This document shows, piece by piece, positions 62,852-64,000 of a stretch of 64,000 nucleotides of DNA. The position numbers and the translations under genes are program-made. The stretch spans positions 1 to 64,000 of the forward strand of contig JANYDB010000128.1 of NCBI GenBank assembly GCA_025359985.1, written 5' to 3'. This stretch comes from Burkholderiales bacterium (GTDB lineage: Bacteria > Pseudomonadota > Gammaproteobacteria > Burkholderiales > Usitatibacteraceae). Below the pieces are notes generated by a model that searched no databases, had not been told where the DNA came from, and saw only the letters and a program-made list of their open reading frames with translations. How positions within the stretch are numbered: position 1 is the first letter of the stretch; each line of letters starts with the position of its first letter.

Positions 62852-63957
62852 CTTTAAAAATCCCGCTAGGGTTAGTAATGGCTGATGTGGTCGGCTTCGA
62901 ATTAACGCCGGACGACATAAAGAGATTGCAGCATCCCTTGATCGGCGCGGTCATTTTATTCGCACGAAATTATCAATCACCTGACCAGTTAAAACAGCTA
63001 ACCGCGAGTATCCACGGTCTTCGTGAGCCATCGCTGCCGATTGCGGTGGACCACGAGGGGGGCCGCGTGCAACGTTTTCGTGAAGGCTTCACCACTATCC
63101 CGCCCATGCGTACATTGGGTGAGCGCTGGCAGCAATCGACAGCGGATGCTAAGTCGGATGCCAAACGCGTGGCTGAGGCTTGCGGCTATGTTATCGGCGC
63201 CGAGCTTACGGCACATGGCGTGGATTTTACTTTTGCGCCGGTGCTGGATCTGGATTGGGGTGAAAGCGGGGTGATTGGCGATCGCTCATTTCATCGTTCG
63301 CCAGCTATCGTAACCGCACTTGCGCGTGAATTAATGAATGGTATGCGTGATGCCGGTATGGCGAACTGCGGCAAGCATTATCCTGGGCATGGCTATGTGC
63401 GTGCTGATTCACATCACGAAATCCCCCACGATGCACGCAGCCTCGCTGATATTTCAGCCGACGATATGATGCCTTTCAGTGAACTCGCGAACGAGCTTGA
63501 TTCAGTGATGCCTGCGCATGTCATCTACGATCAGATCGATAGTCAGCCTGCTGGATTCTCAGCGTTTTGGCTGCAACAAAAGTTGCGCGGCGAATTGGCC
63601 TTCAAAGGGGTTATCTTCTCCGATGATCTGACCATGGAGGGCGCTTCAGTGGCCGGCGGTATGGTGGCTCGTGCCGAAATAGCCCTCGCAGCCGGTTGCG
63701 ATATGGTGCTGCTCTGTAACGACCCGGTGCGCTGTGACGAGCTGTTAAACGGATTGTGGGCGGCTGGTCATCGGGCTCGGCCGGAGACTTCGCAGCATCT
63801 TGCGCGGATGCGCGCGCGGCCTAACTTGCCTGGCGTCGCACTGGCTGACGATGGCCGCTATATCGCCGCGCGGAGCATAGTGTTGGCGGCGGCGGCGGCG
63901 GGGTCAGCGGGGGCAGGAACGGAGCGGGTTGCAAAGGAAAGTAGCGGCATCGATTGA
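62848..63957 (+). CDS. nagZ: Beta-N-acetylhexosaminidase NagZ
   Basis: This cytoplasmic GH3 enzyme removes GlcNAc from anhydro-muropeptides in cell-wall recycling. The 369-residue protein contains AVDHEGGRVQRF, GVDFTFAPVLDLDW, the catalytic-loop motif KHYPGHGYVRADSHHE (general acid His/Asp dyad) and IFSDDLTMEGA with the nucleophile Asp. About 20 Ala/Gly-rich residues at the C-terminus (encoded by a GGC-type repeat near 63889-63905) are extra to the family. It is the last gene of the window. Together with mltF it indicates active murein turnover. Confidence 0.97.
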   Translation: MTLKIPLGLVMADVVGFELTPDDIKRLQHPLIGAVILFARNYQSPDQLKQLTASIHGLREPSLPIAVDHEGGRVQRFREGFTTIPPMRTLGERWQQSTADAKSDAKRVAEACGYVIGAELTAHGVDFTFAPVLDLDWGESGVIGDRSFHRSPAIVTALARELMNGMRDAGMANCGKHYPGHGYVRADSHHEIPHDARSLADISADDMMPFSELANELDSVMPAHVIYDQIDSQPAGFSAFWLQQKLRGELAFKGVIFSDDLTMEGASVAGGMVARAEIALAAGCDMVLLCNDPVRCDELLNGLWAAGHRARPETSQHLARMRARPNLPGVALADDGRYIAARSIVLAAAAAGSAGAGTERVAKESSGID

Positions 63958-64000
63958 TACCGTTTTTGCGCATTGCGCCGACCATCACCTGCGATATTTT

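Overview
The window reads as a chromosomal segment of a betaproteobacterium, most likely Burkholderiales; an Oxalobacteraceae-type genome of moderate GC is my best guess, but the sequence alone does not settle the genus. The main reasons are the conserved run rpoE-rseA-mucB-mucD-grx-lepA-lepB-DUF4845-rnc-era-recO-pdxJ-acpS-nagZ at the right end, the rarA-serS pair, adjacent ispD-ispF, and an AttEFGH-type transporter. Almost all of the window is densely packed protein-coding DNA. I saw no rRNA, tRNA, CRISPR array, insertion sequence or phage module.

Layout. 1-1950: accessory-looking left edge, with the 5' end of a DNA methyltransferase, a truncated dinD and a RIO-type kinase. 2321-9804: housekeeping genes (rarA, serS, a histidine phosphatase, mltF, a quinone oxidoreductase, ispD, ispF). 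9886-15932: a putative sigma-54 promoter followed by a large secreted multidomain DUF1800 protein and a Tat-exported DUF1501 partner. 15983-24927: a nine-gene chemotaxis operon on the minus strand (mcp, cheW, a CheZ-like gene, cheY, cheA, an unknown gene, cheR, cheD, cheB). Upstream of it, 25177-26466 encodes a Ser/Thr kinase fused to a cyclic-nucleotide-binding domain, bracketed by two CRP-type palindromes. 26642-32005: mnmH, a TesA-like esterase, and the divergent YbbA/YbbP exporter. 32100-39958: a PIN protein, a small membrane protein, YhiN, Tag, AttH, a fused AttFG permease, AttE and a CBS protein. 40084-50587: ETF-QO, a thioesterase, CrcB, a zinc-ribbon glutaredoxin, a tricorn-type protease, Nnr and NadB. 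51062-63957: the sigma-E envelope-stress locus followed by the translation, RNA-processing and cofactor genes listed above.

How the parts fit. The chemotaxis operon looks complete: receptor with a C-terminal xWxxF tether, kinase, coupling protein, regulator, candidate phosphatase, methyltransferase, deamidase and methylesterase. CRP-like boxes suggest that it and the neighbouring kinase may respond to cAMP status. The rpoE operon carries a sigma-E-type promoter, as expected for autoregulation. The least explained unit is the DUF1800/DUF1501 pair. Its probable sigma-54 control and its DUF5648-like/Ig/PA14 surface modules make it the best candidate here for an incompletely described system.

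A second theme is many short tandem repeats (units of 6, 11, 12 and 15 bp) near gene starts. Several 4-bp ATGA/GTGA stop-start overlaps point to translational coupling.
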